Assembly (NCBI RefSeq): GCF_016917755.1
Contig: NZ_CP070326.1
Span: 62,001 to 126,000, forward strand
Length of the DNA stretch: 64,000 bases
Reading direction: 5' to 3'
Source: Streptomyces noursei
Lineage (GTDB): Bacteria; Actinomycetota; Actinomycetes; Streptomycetales; Streptomycetaceae
Each line of letters opens with the position of its first letter. Within the stretch, counting starts at the first letter, position 1. Made by a program: the position numbers and the translations under genes. The notes beneath the pieces are model-generated. The model saw only the letters and a list, made by a program, of their open reading frames with translations. It made no database searches and was not told where the DNA came from. Of this stretch, positions 25,252 through 36,680 are shown piece after piece.

Positions 25252-25597
25252 GTGCTGCCCTCTCGTCGGTGAGTGTGGGGAGCAGCTGCCGGGCTCGCCG
25301 AACTGGAAGGCGCCTCGCGGGTGTCGCCCTGCGCCGACAGGGCGCAGCCCTTCCTGGGAAAGGGCCACAACAGCACGAGGTCGCTGACAGAGGAAGGCGG
25401 CAGCCGCTTTCGGACAGCAGTGACTGTGGTGCGTATCGGCGGCCGAGGACAGGGGAAGTTCGGACATTCTCCCCTATCCATGCGGGTATCCATGCGGGAG
25501 TGACGTATGGGGTGATTGATCGCTTCGGGGCGTCATGCGTGCTCGCTGCGCGGGTGCGCGGCGGCGAGCGCCCGGCGATTTCAGTGCCGGCCGGGCG
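25252..25597. other. Intergenic region
   Basis: 346 bp between the fulvocin C-related gene (transcribed leftward from here) and the end of the CbiZ-like gene. It must contain the promoter of the former. Short AT-richer patches around 25470-25520 include a small direct repeat (TCCATGCGGG). No gene or RNA is supportable. Confidence 0.45.
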
Positions 25598-26278
25598 TCA
25601 CGGCGCGTTCGCAGCGGTCTGTACGGCGCGGTGGACGGCTCGGGCCAGGCGGGCGCCCCACAGTGAGCGGGGGCCTGCGAAGGCGTGGGGTGCTTCGCCC
25701 GGGCACGGCGTGCGGGCCGCGATGCACACGGCGTCGGTGGGCGTTCCGGAGCAGTCGTGGCCCGTGTTCAGCAGGGCCTGGACCTTGGCTTCGGTGGCGG
25801 TGGCGACCGCGTTGACCAGCGCGGCGTCGGTCAGCGCGACGGGGAGCGCGACGACGATGTTGATCGTGCCGGGGCGGGCGGGCGTGATCGCGCCCTGGGC
25901 CGGGGAGGCGGCCCAGCCCCGTACGCCCAGCCCCGCGGTGGCGGTGGCCTCGACGCCTGTGTCGTGTGCGTGGCCGTAGGCCCGGACGTCGGCGGCCGTC
26001 ATGAGCCCGACCCCCGGCCCCTCCATGCGGGCCTCGGCAGCGAGGTCGGCGAGGTGCCGGTCGGGGTCGGTGCGTCGGTAACCGTGGGACACCTGGGCGT
26101 TGAGGACCCAGGCGCGCTCCCCCAGTCCGCCGCCGAGTACGGCGCTGCTGATCATCCGCCAGCCCGTACCCGCCCTCCACAGCAGGGCGTGCAGCTGTTC
26201 GCCGTCCTCGGTGCGGGTGAGTTGTTGCGGTGGCAGCAGTCCGGTGGTGGTGCGGGGTGGTGGGATGACGGCGCTCAC
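25598..26278 (-). CDS. cbiZ: Adenosylcobinamide amidohydrolase, CbiZ family
   Basis: 226 residues. Family motifs are all present: ISSAVLGGGLGERAWVLNAQ, GVEATATAGLGVRGWAA, GTINIVVALPVALTDAALVN, TATEAKVQALLNTG and CSGTPTDAVCIAA. CbiZ removes the aminopropanol side chain of adenosylcobinamide to salvage corrinoids as cobyric acid. GTG 26278 is chosen over upstream starts because AAGGAG lies 10 bp before it and similarity begins there. No other cobalamin genes adjoin it. Confidence 0.87.
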   Translation of the reverse strand: MSAVIPPPRTTTGLLPPQQLTRTEDGEQLHALLWRAGTGWRMISSAVLGGGLGERAWVLNAQVSHGYRRTDPDRHLADLAAEARMEGPGVGLMTAADVRAYGHAHDTGVEATATAGLGVRGWAASPAQGAITPARPGTINIVVALPVALTDAALVNAVATATEAKVQALLNTGHDCSGTPTDAVCIAARTPCPGEAPHAFAGPRSLWGARLARAVHRAVQTAANAP

Positions 26279-26446
26279 CGAACAGACACTCCTTGTGTGG
26301 CCGGGGGACGGCGTCGAGGCGGTCCGCACCGCCCGCCCCGGCACCGGATGGCTGGTCGAGTGTCCTATGACAGGCGGTCTCCGCGGGTCAGACCCCGGAC
26401 ACACAGCCAGACACAGGCAGACCCGGTCGGACGCCGTCGGAAGCCG

Positions 26447-27310
26447 TCAGACGCGGTCGGCGGCGATGAGGAGGTAGTGGAAGCTGCCCTCGCGGTATGC
26501 GGTCAGGAACGGGTCTTCGACGCCGGTGGCGAGGGAGGACTGGGCGCGCAGCTCCCAGTACGGGATCGTGGCCGACGTGAGGTCGACGACGTTGATGGGG
26601 ACGAGGCCGTTGGCGGCCATCGCCTTGAAGTAGGCGCTGCGGGGATGGATGTTGCAGGTGTAGTGCTCGTCGATCCGGCTGACCGCCTTGGAGCGGCCGC
26701 CGGTCACATCGTTGTAGCAGCCCGTGATGACGACGTAGCGACCGCCGAAGGCCAGTTGGCGCGCGTGCTCGGAGAAGAGCTGGAACAGGTCCACGTACAT
26801 GGTGGACTCGTTGTTCCAGATGCCCTGGAAGGCTCCGGTCGGGAAGCCGGTGTCCAGCATGTTGCGGAAGTGGTAGCGCACCTTGTCGTCCACGCCCCGC
26901 TTGTGGGCCTGGCCGTTGGCGAAGTCGACCTGGGCCTGGGAGATGGACACACCGTCGACCTGGCAGCCGAAGCGCGCGTTGGCCATGATGCTGCTGCCGC
27001 CCCGGCCGCATCCGGCGTCGAGGAGGCGGTGCTCGGGGGCGATCGGGCCGAGGTGGTCGAGGAGGGTGTCGGCCTGTGCCGATTCCAGTCGGTGCAGTTC
27101 CTCGATGATGCGTGCGTCGCGGGTGTCCTCGGGGCCTTCCAGGACGGAGGGGTCGTAGTCGCCGAGCCCGTAGTGGTGGTGGTACAGGCCGTCGACGTCG
27201 CCCAGGCTCAGGTTGACCGGGTCCTTCTCGTTGTTCCAGTAGTCCGCAACGGACTGCTGGTAGGCCGTGCGCAGCACGGGGGCCGCGGGAGAGAGAGGGG
27301 CGGTGGTCAT
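26447..27310 (-). CDS. gppmt: Geranyl diphosphate 2-C-methyltransferase
   Basis: 287 residues. SAM-dependent C-methyltransferase that converts GPP to 2-methyl-GPP, the first step of 2-methylisoborneol synthesis. LLDAGCGRGGSSIMANARFG is motif I, followed by VDGVSISQAQVDFANGQA, and FQGIWNNESTMYVDLFQLF is characteristic of the GPPMT/sterol-type methyltransferases. The last gene of a three-gene minus-strand operon, it starts 64 bp after the 2-MIB synthase stop. The ATG 27310 (MTTAPLSPAAPVLRTAYQQS) with GGAGCC upstream is preferred over the longer frame to 27484. Length fits the family. Confidence 0.95.
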   Translation of the reverse strand: MTTAPLSPAAPVLRTAYQQSVADYWNNEKDPVNLSLGDVDGLYHHHYGLGDYDPSVLEGPEDTRDARIIEELHRLESAQADTLLDHLGPIAPEHRLLDAGCGRGGSSIMANARFGCQVDGVSISQAQVDFANGQAHKRGVDDKVRYHFRNMLDTGFPTGAFQGIWNNESTMYVDLFQLFSEHARQLAFGGRYVVITGCYNDVTGGRSKAVSRIDEHYTCNIHPRSAYFKAMAANGLVPINVVDLTSATIPYWELRAQSSLATGVEDPFLTAYREGSFHYLLIAADRV

Positions 27311-27374
27311 GGGGAGGCTCCTTGACTGCATGCGGAAGGATCGCGTGGGTGGCAACAAAGGGGGAAGGTCGGGC

Positions 27375-28577
27375 TCAGGCGTCGTGGTAGCGGAGGCTTC
27401 CGCTGTGCCATTCACGGTTGCCGCCGAGCCAGGCCCATACGCCCGCGAGGAAGTGGCGCAGCTGCGGCGATCCGGTGAGGACAAGGGCCGCGGCCTCCGC
27501 CTCGAAGGTGCGGACCAGCTCGTCGTGGATCTCCACGCTGCGTTCGACCGCCTCGCGCGGTGAGCACCGCTCCTCGGCGGCGATCACGCTGGGCAGGTTG
27601 AACTCCACGCCCGAGGAGTGGTCTTCCTTCGCCATCGAGTACAGGTCGTTGACGAGCGTGCTGGCCGTGGCGGCCATCGTCACGGCGCGGCGGACTCGCG
27701 GGTCGGCATACTCGGAGGCCGCCACCGAGTAGCCGCCGACCACGTCGACCAGTGCGATGCAGGGCAGGAAGCTGTTGATCTGACGGTGCGCCAGATATTC
27801 CTGGACGGTGGGCATATGGCCGCGGGAGCGCCAGGAACCCTCCTGTCCGTACCCCACGAAGAGGACCGCGACCTCATGGCGGAGCCGGGCCACCTGGGAG
27901 GGGTCCGCGTACCTGGCCAGGTCGCGCAGCCCGGAGCGCAGGGCGACCCGGACGGGGTCGTCGGCCAGGTCCCGTTCCCATGCGGGTGCGTAGCCGGCCG
28001 GGAGGTGGGCGGGGTCGAGGGCCGTGTAGGCGGGGCCGAGGTGCGAGCCGAGGAGTTCGGTCCGCGAGCCCATGGTCTCGTCGTCGCAGTAGTAGTCGTC
28101 CGTGGCCCACTCCGCCAGCGCACATTTGGCCGCGGCCAGCAGGCGGTCCGGGTCGTCGCTGTCGGGGTGCGCCAGCATCATCAGGCGCCCGAAGTCGGCC
28201 GCGCGTACGCGTGCGAGGCGCCCGGCGTAGAGGCCGACCTCCTCCGCCCAGTCGACCAGCCGGTCGTTGACCTCCTGGCCGAGCGCCTGGTCGTCCCGTA
28301 TCGCGGGCGGGCAGTACAGCTCGGGGACGCCGGTGCCCGCTCCGCCCGTCGTGTCCGGTGCCTTGCTGGTCGCCCTCCTGGCCGTGATGCGGGCCGCGGA
28401 GGTGCCGATCCCGGTCGGTCCGGTGGGTACGGCGGTGCGCGCCTGGTGGCGGACGGTTCCCGGCAGCGTCTTCGGAGCGGGCGGGCGGATTCCCTGACTG
28501 TGGGTGAGGAGGGTGGCCGCGAGTCGCGCCACATGGTGGCGGGCCAGGGGCGCGGCCATCCGGGACAGCTGTGACAC
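27375..28577 (-). CDS. mibS: 2-Methylisoborneol synthase
   Basis: A 400-residue class I terpene cyclase converting 2-methyl-GPP to 2-methylisoborneol, the musty odorant. After a Pro/Ala/Thr/Gly-rich disordered tail (about 1-85) comes the alpha-helical domain with the Asp-rich site DDYYCDDE (160-167) and the NSE triad N310/S314/E318 in NDLYSMAKE, both Mg2+-binding. The GTG start has GGAGAG 8 bp upstream. The gene follows the encapsulin gene by 30 bp. In characterised homologues the N-terminal tail is the signal that loads this enzyme into the family 2B encapsulin; that role is inferred here from the shared layout. Confidence 0.95.
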   Translation of the reverse strand: MSQLSRMAAPLARHHVARLAATLLTHSQGIRPPAPKTLPGTVRHQARTAVPTGPTGIGTSAARITARRATSKAPDTTGGAGTGVPELYCPPAIRDDQALGQEVNDRLVDWAEEVGLYAGRLARVRAADFGRLMMLAHPDSDDPDRLLAAAKCALAEWATDDYYCDDETMGSRTELLGSHLGPAYTALDPAHLPAGYAPAWERDLADDPVRVALRSGLRDLARYADPSQVARLRHEVAVLFVGYGQEGSWRSRGHMPTVQEYLAHRQINSFLPCIALVDVVGGYSVAASEYADPRVRRAVTMAATASTLVNDLYSMAKEDHSSGVEFNLPSVIAAEERCSPREAVERSVEIHDELVRTFEAEAAALVLTGSPQLRHFLAGVWAWLGGNREWHSGSLRYHDA

Positions 28578-28607
28578 CGGTTCTGCTCTCCGTTCGCGCC
28601 GTCCACG

Positions 28608-30026
28608 TCAGGACGGGGTGTGGAAGACCTCGACGTTCTCCAGGACGCCCAGCGCGTCGGGCACGAGAACGGCCGCCGAGTAGTAGGTGCTGACCAGGTA
28701 GGAGATCAGGGCCTGGTCGTTGATGCCCATGAACCGCACGTTGAGGCCCGGCTCGTACTCGTCGGGGATGCCTGTCTGGCGCAGGCCGACCACCCCTTCC
28801 TCCGCCTCCCCCAGGCGCATCGCGAGGATGGCGGAGGTGCCCGCGTCCGAGACGGGGATCTTGCCGCAGGGAAGGATCGGCACGCCGCGCCAGGCGGGCA
28901 CCGGGTGGCCGGCGACATCGGCGCTGTCGAACGCCAGGCCCCGCTTGTTGCATTCGCGGCCGAGGGCGGCGATGGCACGCGGGTGCGCGAAGAACGCCTT
29001 GGTCCCGCGCCGCATGCTCAGCAGTTCGTCCATGTCGTCCGGCGTGGGCGGGCCGGAGTGGGTGGAGATGCGCTGGCTGTAGTCGGCGTTGTGCAGCAGT
29101 CCGAACTCGGGGTTGTTGACCAGCTCGGACTCCTGGCGTTCGCGCAGGGCCTCGATGGTCAGTCGCAGCTGCTGCTCGACCTGGTCCATCGGGTCGTTGT
29201 AGAGGTCGGCGACCCGGGTGTGCACCCGCAGAATCGTCTGGGCCACGCTCAGCTCGTACTCGCGGGGCTGGAGTTCGTAGTCGACGAAGGTCCCCGGGAT
29301 CACCGGCTCACCGGTGTGGCCGGCGGCCAGGGCGATGTTCGCCTCGCCCTTCTTGTTCTGCGGGCGCCGCTTCTCCGCCTCGCGCTGCCGGACGTGGGCC
29401 CGCAACTGGTCGTCGCGGTCGGCCACTTCCTCGTACGCGGCCCGGGGCAGGGCCAGCACCGTGCACGCCGTCATCGCACGCGCCGTGAACTCCCACTCCC
29501 CCGGCTCCTCGGCCACCGCCTGTGCGCCGAAGAAGCCGCCGTCGGACAGCACACCGCGGCGGGTCTGCTCGCCGTAGTTTCCGGTGCCGACCTTCTCCAC
29601 CTTTCCGTGCACGATCAGATAGACGTGGTCGACGGCCCCGCCCTGTTCGGCGATCACCTGGCCGGGGCCGTACTGCTGCCGGCGGCACCGGTCGGCGAGC
29701 GCCCGCAGCGTCCTGTCGTCCTCGAACCCGCGCAGCAGCGGAAGTTCCCCGAGCTCTGCCGGGACGACCCGGACCGCGCTCCCCTCCTGGACGAAGGTGA
29801 CCCGGCCGTCGCCGACCTCGTACACCAGGCGTCGGTTGACCCGGTACGCGCCGCCCTTGACCTCCACCCACGGCAGCGTGCGCAGCAGCCAGCGCGAGCT
29901 GGTGCCCTGCATCTGCGGGACGGTCTTGGTGGTGGTCGCCAGGTTCCGCGCAGCGGCGATCCCGAGGCTGAGCTGTGTCCGGCCGGTCGGCTGCTCGGGC
30001 TGCTGCGGGTCCACTGCGATCGACAT
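28608..30026 (-). CDS. Family 2B encapsulin shell protein with cyclic-nucleotide-binding domain
   Basis: 472 residues, formerly annotated as a Crp/Fnr-type regulator. An HK97-like shell protein is interrupted at about residues 90-210 by a cNMP-binding domain ([60 protein letters not shown]). The remainder ([34 protein letters not shown]) matches family 2 encapsulin shells, and there is no DNA-binding HTH. Such shells enclose 2-MIB synthase in other actinomycetes. It is first in the operon with synthase and GPPMT. The start ATG 30026 with GGAAGGGA is better than the in-frame ATG 30041. Confidence 0.92.
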   Translation of the reverse strand: MSIAVDPQQPEQPTGRTQLSLGIAAARNLATTTKTVPQMQGTSSRWLLRTLPWVEVKGGAYRVNRRLVYEVGDGRVTFVQEGSAVRVVPAELGELPLLRGFEDDRTLRALADRCRRQQYGPGQVIAEQGGAVDHVYLIVHGKVEKVGTGNYGEQTRRGVLSDGGFFGAQAVAEEPGEWEFTARAMTACTVLALPRAAYEEVADRDDQLRAHVRQREAEKRRPQNKKGEANIALAAGHTGEPVIPGTFVDYELQPREYELSVAQTILRVHTRVADLYNDPMDQVEQQLRLTIEALRERQESELVNNPEFGLLHNADYSQRISTHSGPPTPDDMDELLSMRRGTKAFFAHPRAIAALGRECNKRGLAFDSADVAGHPVPAWRGVPILPCGKIPVSDAGTSAILAMRLGEAEEGVVGLRQTGIPDEYEPGLNVRFMGINDQALISYLVSTYYSAAVLVPDALGVLENVEVFHTPS

Positions 30027-32268
<2,242 letters not shown>

Positions 32269-32275
32269 GGCCTGC

Positions 32276-32357
32276 CGTCGGGTCCGCAACGTCTCCTCGT
32301 CCGCCCGGAGGGCGGGCCGGCACACCGTCCGGCAGGCGGGACGTTGCGGACCCGACG
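32276..32357. terminator. Large nested stem-loop after cholesterol oxidase
   Basis: An 18-base arm (32276-32293, CGTCGGGTCCGCAACGTC) is perfectly complementary to 32340-32357. Inside is a smaller CGCCC/GGGCG hairpin (32302-32314). It starts 8 bp after the stop codon and separates the oxidase from the sugar-tailoring operon. Confidence 0.8.
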
Positions 32358-32546
32358 CAGCCGTTCCGTTGGAACGGCGGTCGGTCCGTGGTGCTTCAGC
32401 TGCGCGTCGGTTCGCTCGTGCCCCGAAGGACGGGACGGTCTACGGATTTTCCGGTGGGTGGCGTGAGATCACAGAGGGGTGCGGCCAGTCGATCCGCATG
32501 CGGGTGCGCTCTCAGAACCTCCGCCAGTCATCGTGAAAGGGAATCC

Positions 32547-33935
32547 ATGGACTCCGCCCGACGGCCGATCCTCTTCGTCAGTCTTCCGGAGAGTGGGCTG
32601 GCCAACCCGCTGCTCGTGCTCGCCGAGGAACTCTCCCGCCGGAACGTGCCGGACCTGTGGTTCGCCACCGACGAGCCGCGGCGCGAGGACGTGAAGGGGA
32701 TTTCGGTGGGCTCCCCGGTGGAGTTCGCCTCGCTGGGGGAGGTCGTCAGCGAGCTGTCGGCGGTGACGTGGAGCGACGAGGTCTACCGGGACGTCACGCA
32801 GTCGTCGCGGTTCAAGGCGCATCGGGCGGTGATCAGGCAGTCGTTCGTGCCGGCGGCGCAGGACGCGAAGTTCCGGAAGCTCGCGGCGATCGTCGACGAG
32901 GTCAAACCGGCGTTGATGGTCATCGACTGCATCAGTGGGTTCGGCATCGAGTTGGCCATCGCCCGGCGGATTCCGTACGTGCTGAGCGTGCCGTTCGCAC
33001 CCAGCAACGTGCTGACGGCGTTCACGCCGTTCGGAAAGGGGTACACGCCGTGGGGCTTCCCCGTTCCGCACACCGGGCTGCCGCGTCGCATGACGCTGAC
33101 CCAGCAGCTCAGGAACCAGTTGTTCAAGTGGCAGACCCTGGCGATGTTCCTCTCGCCGCAGATGGGCAAGGTGCTGGCGCAGGACACCCAGCGGCGCAAG
33201 GAACACGGTCTGCCGTCGATGAGCCCGATGGCGCGGATCGAGAGCGCCGAGCTGGTGCTGTGCAATTCGATCGCCGAGCTGGACTATCCCGTTCGGTTGC
33301 CGCCGCAGATGCGGCTGGTCGGGACGATGGTGCCGCCGCTGCCGGAGGCCCCGGACGACGAGGAGCTGTCGGGCTGGTTGGACGCGCAGTCCTCGGTGGT
33401 CTATGCGGGATTCGGAACGATCACCCGGCTGACACGGGATCAGGTCAGTGCGATGGTGGAGGTGGCCAGGCGCCTCGACGGACGGCATCAGGTGTTGTGG
33501 AAGCTGCCGTCGGCACAGCAACACCTGCTGCCGCCGAAGGAGACCCTGCCGGGGAATCTGCGTATCGAAAGCTGGGTGCCGTCTCAACTGGACGTGCTCG
33601 CGCACCCCAACGTGAAGGTGTTCTTCACCCATGCCGGCGGCAATGGCTACAACGAGGGCATGTACTTCGGGAAGCCGCTGGTGGTCCGGCCCTTGTGGGT
33701 CGATTGCTACGACCAGGCGGTGCGTGGCCAGGACTTCGGGATCAGCCTGACCCTCGATCGCCCGCGGGGCATGGACGTCAACGACGTGGTCGACAAGTTG
33801 ACCCGCGTACTGGAGACCCCCTCCTTCCGCCGGAAGGCGGAGCGGCTCGGTGCGCTGCAGCGGGCGGCGGGCGGTCGGACGGCCGCCGCCGACCTGATCC
33901 TCGGGCTGCCGGCCCTGGCCAAGGCATCGCAGTGA
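32547..33935 (+). CDS. Polyene mycosaminyltransferase (PimK/NysDI-like GT1)
   Basis: 462 residues, GT-B fold family 1. It transfers an aminosugar (mycosamine from GDP-mycosamine in known polyene systems) to the macrolide aglycone. Seen: N-terminal ILFVSLPESGLANPLLVLAE (acceptor domain) and C-terminal YAGFGTITRL, IESWVPSQLDVLAHPNVKVF and FTHAGGNGYNEGMYFGKPLV, the nucleotide-sugar binding region. Length and neighbours (aminotransferase, P450, ferredoxin) match polyene clusters. A strong GAAAGGGA ribosome site precedes the ATG. First gene of a four-gene plus-strand group; 56 bp precede the next gene. Confidence 0.9.
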   Translation: MDSARRPILFVSLPESGLANPLLVLAEELSRRNVPDLWFATDEPRREDVKGISVGSPVEFASLGEVVSELSAVTWSDEVYRDVTQSSRFKAHRAVIRQSFVPAAQDAKFRKLAAIVDEVKPALMVIDCISGFGIELAIARRIPYVLSVPFAPSNVLTAFTPFGKGYTPWGFPVPHTGLPRRMTLTQQLRNQLFKWQTLAMFLSPQMGKVLAQDTQRRKEHGLPSMSPMARIESAELVLCNSIAELDYPVRLPPQMRLVGTMVPPLPEAPDDEELSGWLDAQSSVVYAGFGTITRLTRDQVSAMVEVARRLDGRHQVLWKLPSAQQHLLPPKETLPGNLRIESWVPSQLDVLAHPNVKVFFTHAGGNGYNEGMYFGKPLVVRPLWVDCYDQAVRGQDFGISLTLDRPRGMDVNDVVDKLTRVLETPSFRRKAERLGALQRAAGGRTAAADLILGLPALAKASQ

Positions 33936-33991
33936 ATGCGCCTGTGGGCGCGTATCGGACGTGTGGAAGCACGAGGAGGATGAGGTAGCGG

Positions 33992-35050
33992 ATGTCGTTC
34001 AAATACCCTGTGTCCCGGCCCGCGTTGACCGGGCGGGAGCTGGAGTACCTGACCGCCACGGTCGAGGACGGGTGGATATCGTCGCAGGGGCCCATGGTCC
34101 GGCGTTTCGAGCGGGCCTTCGCCGATTACAACGCGTCCGCGCACGGCGTGGCCTGTTCGTCCGGGACGACCGCACTGACCTTGGCGCTTCGTGCCCTGGG
34201 TGTCGGACCGGGCGATGAGGTGATCGTCCCGGAGTTCACGATGGTGGCCTCCGCGTGGGCGGTGACGTACACCGGTGCGACGCCGGTCTTCGTCGACTGC
34301 GGGGACGACCTCAACATCGATGTCTCCCGCATCGAAGAGAAGATCACGTCACGGACGAAGGTCGTCATGCCCGTCCACATCTACGGGCGGCGCTGCGACA
34401 TGGACGCCATCACGGACCTCGCGTTCCAGTACAACCTGAAGGTCGTGGAGGACAGTGCCGAGGCGCACGGCGTCCGGCCGACCGGGGACATCGCCTGCTA
34501 CTCGCTGTTCGCCAACAAGATCATCACGTCGGGCGAGGGGGGCATCTGCCTCACCGACGACCCCAAACTGGCGGACCAGATGGCGCATTTGCGGGCCATG
34601 GCCTTCACCAAGGACCACAGCTTCCTGCACAAGAAGGTGGCCTACAACTTCCGGATGACGGCCATGCAGGCCGCCGTCGCGCTGGCGCAGACCGAGCGGC
34701 TCGACGAGATCCTCGAAACCCGGCGCGGCATCGAGCGGCGCTACGACGAGGGGCTGGCCGATGTCCCCGGGATCACGCTGATGCCACCGCGGGACGTGCT
34801 GTGGATGTACGACCTGCGGGCCGAACGCCGCGAGGAGCTGCGGGAGTTCCTGGCCGACGAGTCGATCGAAACCCGGCTGTTCTTCAAGCCGATGAGCCGG
34901 CAGCCCATGTACTTCCATCCCGATTGGCCCTCGCTCAAGGCGAGCGCCTTCGCCGAGGACGGGCTGTACCTGCCCACGCACACCGAACTCACGCCCGCAG
35001 AACAGGACTTCGTGATCGACCGGATCCGTGCGTTCTACGGCGCCAGCTGA
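33992..35050 (+). CDS. DegT/DnrJ/EryC1 aminotransferase for GDP-mycosamine (PimC/NysDII-like)
   Basis: 352 residues. PLP enzyme expected to convert GDP-3-keto-6-deoxymannose to GDP-mycosamine. Features include SSGTTALTLALRALGVGPGD (cofactor phosphate loop), EDSAEAHG (aspartate-equivalent and His region) and the Schiff-base K176 in SLFANKIITSGEGG. It sits directly downstream of the glycosyltransferase in a probable operon, and the sugar and transfer steps are thus linked. The GDP-mannose 4,6-dehydratase needed upstream in the pathway is not in this window. Confidence 0.92.
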   Translation: MSFKYPVSRPALTGRELEYLTATVEDGWISSQGPMVRRFERAFADYNASAHGVACSSGTTALTLALRALGVGPGDEVIVPEFTMVASAWAVTYTGATPVFVDCGDDLNIDVSRIEEKITSRTKVVMPVHIYGRRCDMDAITDLAFQYNLKVVEDSAEAHGVRPTGDIACYSLFANKIITSGEGGICLTDDPKLADQMAHLRAMAFTKDHSFLHKKVAYNFRMTAMQAAVALAQTERLDEILETRRGIERRYDEGLADVPGITLMPPRDVLWMYDLRAERREELREFLADESIETRLFFKPMSRQPMYFHPDWPSLKASAFAEDGLYLPTHTELTPAEQDFVIDRIRAFYGAS

Positions 35051-35078
35051 CGGACCGTTCGAGAGGGGATACCCACCC

Positions 35079-36320
35079 ATGAAGCACACAGGCCCGGCCG
35101 TGCCGCGAACCTGCCCGGTCGCGGCCCAGACAGCTCCGGCCAGCGACGTGACGGATCCGGCGATGGTCGACTTTCCGCTGCGCCAGCCCGGCGTGCCGTT
35201 CCCACCGCCCGACTACGCCGACTACCGCGACCGGCAGGGGCTGGTCCTCTCACACCTGCCCGACGGCAAGCGGGTGTGGCTGGTCACCCGCCACGAGGAC
35301 GTCCGCGCCGTACTGACCAACCCCAAGATCAGCTCCAACCCCGAGCACGAGGGATTCCCCAACGTCGGGAAGACCGTGGGAGTGCCCAAGCAGGATCAGA
35401 TCCCGGGTTGGTTCGTGGGGATGGACTCCCCCGAGCACGACCGGTTCCGCAAGGCCCTGATCCCGGAGTTCACCGTACGGCGGGTACGCGCGATGCGGCC
35501 GGCGATCGAACGCACGGTGGAGGCGCGTCTGGACGAGATGCTGGCCGCGGGCAACACCGCGGACCTCGTTGCCGACTACGCGCTGCCCATCCCCTCCCTG
35601 GTGATCTCCGCACTGCTCGGAGTACCGCCCACGGACCGCGACTTCTTCGAGTCCAGGACCCGCGTGCTGGTCTCCCTCCGTGGCTCCACCGAAGAGCAGC
35701 GCATGACGGCCGGCAAGGAACTGCTGCGCTACATCAACCGGCTGATCTCCATCAAGGAGAAGTGGCCCGGCGACGACCTGGTGAGCCGGCTGCTGGCCAA
35801 CGGCGCCATCGCCCCCCACGAGCTGTCGGGTGTGCTGATGCTGCTGCTCATCGCCGGCCACGAGACCACCGCCAACAACATCGCGCTCGGCGTGGTCACG
35901 CTGCTGACACACCCCCAGTGGATCCATGACGACCGGGCCGTGGAGGAGACACTGCGCTTCCACTCCGTCGCCGACTTGGTCTCCCTGCGGGTGGCCGTCG
36001 AGGACGTGGAGATCGCCGGTCAGCTCATCAAGGCGGGCGAGGGCATCGTGCCGCTGGTCGCTGCGGCCAACCACGACGAGAGCGTCTTCGAATGCCCCCA
36101 CGAGTTCGACCCCTCCCGGTCCGCACGCAGCCACGTGGCCTTCGGCTACGGCGTGCACCAGTGCCTGGGGCAGAACCTGGTGCGGGTCGAGATGGAGGTC
36201 GCCTACCGGAAGCTCTTCGAACGCATCCCCAACCTCCAACTCGACGTTCCGGTGGACGGGTTGGGCATCAAGTACGACAGCGTGCTCTACGGGCTGCACG
36301 AGCTTCCGGTCCGCTGGTAG
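35079..36320 (+). CDS. Cytochrome P450, polyene exocyclic-methyl oxidase (PimG/NysN-like)
   Basis: 413 residues, CYP105/161-like. I-helix AGHETTANNIALG, ExxR in EETLRFHS, and heme ligand C362 in FGYGVHQCLGQNLVR. In pimaricin, nystatin and amphotericin clusters the P450 at this position, paired with a ferredoxin, oxidises the exocyclic methyl branch to a carboxylate. That assignment is by context; the reaction is not proven by sequence. ATG 35079 has GAGAGGGG upstream and lies 28 bp after the aminotransferase stop. Confidence 0.92.
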   Translation: MKHTGPAVPRTCPVAAQTAPASDVTDPAMVDFPLRQPGVPFPPPDYADYRDRQGLVLSHLPDGKRVWLVTRHEDVRAVLTNPKISSNPEHEGFPNVGKTVGVPKQDQIPGWFVGMDSPEHDRFRKALIPEFTVRRVRAMRPAIERTVEARLDEMLAAGNTADLVADYALPIPSLVISALLGVPPTDRDFFESRTRVLVSLRGSTEEQRMTAGKELLRYINRLISIKEKWPGDDLVSRLLANGAIAPHELSGVLMLLLIAGHETTANNIALGVVTLLTHPQWIHDDRAVEETLRFHSVADLVSLRVAVEDVEIAGQLIKAGEGIVPLVAAANHDESVFECPHEFDPSRSARSHVAFGYGVHQCLGQNLVRVEMEVAYRKLFERIPNLQLDVPVDGLGIKYDSVLYGLHELPVRW

Positions 36321-36408
36321 CCGCCGGGCCCCGCCGCCCGCCGGCGCGTGCCACCCGATCACCGGGCGGTCGACGTTCACCGCAGGAGAGACCAGGAGAG
36401 ATATCGAC

Positions 36409-36600
36409 ATGCGAATCACCGTTGCCCCCGACCGCTGTGTGGGGGCGGGCCAGTGCGTGCTCAACGCGCCCGCGCTCTTCGACCAGGACGACGACGGACT
36501 CGTCACCCTCCTCGCCGATCCCGGCGCCGACCAGGAGTCCGCGGCCCGAGTGGCGAGTGGCCTGTGCCCGTCCCGCGCGATCACCGTGCACGAGGGTTGA
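36409..36600 (+). CDS. [3Fe-4S] ferredoxin (PimF/NysM-like)
   Basis: 63 residues: MRITVAPDRCVGAGQCVLNA, then VASGLCPSRAITV. The Cys spacing (C10, C16, C53) with Gly or Ala in place of a fourth Cys is the three-iron ferredoxin pattern of actinomycete P450 partners. It shuttles electrons to the P450 encoded 88 bp upstream. CCAGGAGAG gives a strong ribosome site. It is the last gene before a terminator hairpin. Confidence 0.94.
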   Translation: MRITVAPDRCVGAGQCVLNAPALFDQDDDGLVTLLADPGADQESAARVASGLCPSRAITVHEG

Positions 36601-36632
36601 GGCCGGCCCCGGGCAGCAGCCCGGGGCCGGCC
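36601..36632. terminator. Perfect 14-bp hairpin after the ferredoxin
   Basis: GGCCGGCCCCGGGC (36601-36614) pairs with GCCCGGGGCCGGCC (36619-36632) around AGCA. It begins immediately after the stop codon and lies only 48 bp before the loading PKS start, so it is either a terminator with a promoter squeezed in behind it or a partial attenuator within one long operon. Confidence 0.82.
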
Positions 36633-36680
36633 CCCGGCGTTGTCCCCAACTTTGACGAGAGTGCTTGAGATCCGGGAGTG

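Noticed and set aside
28608..30026. Crp/Fnr-type transcriptional regulator
   Set aside because: The cNMP domain is real, but no C-terminal HTH follows and the remainder matches family 2B encapsulin shells.
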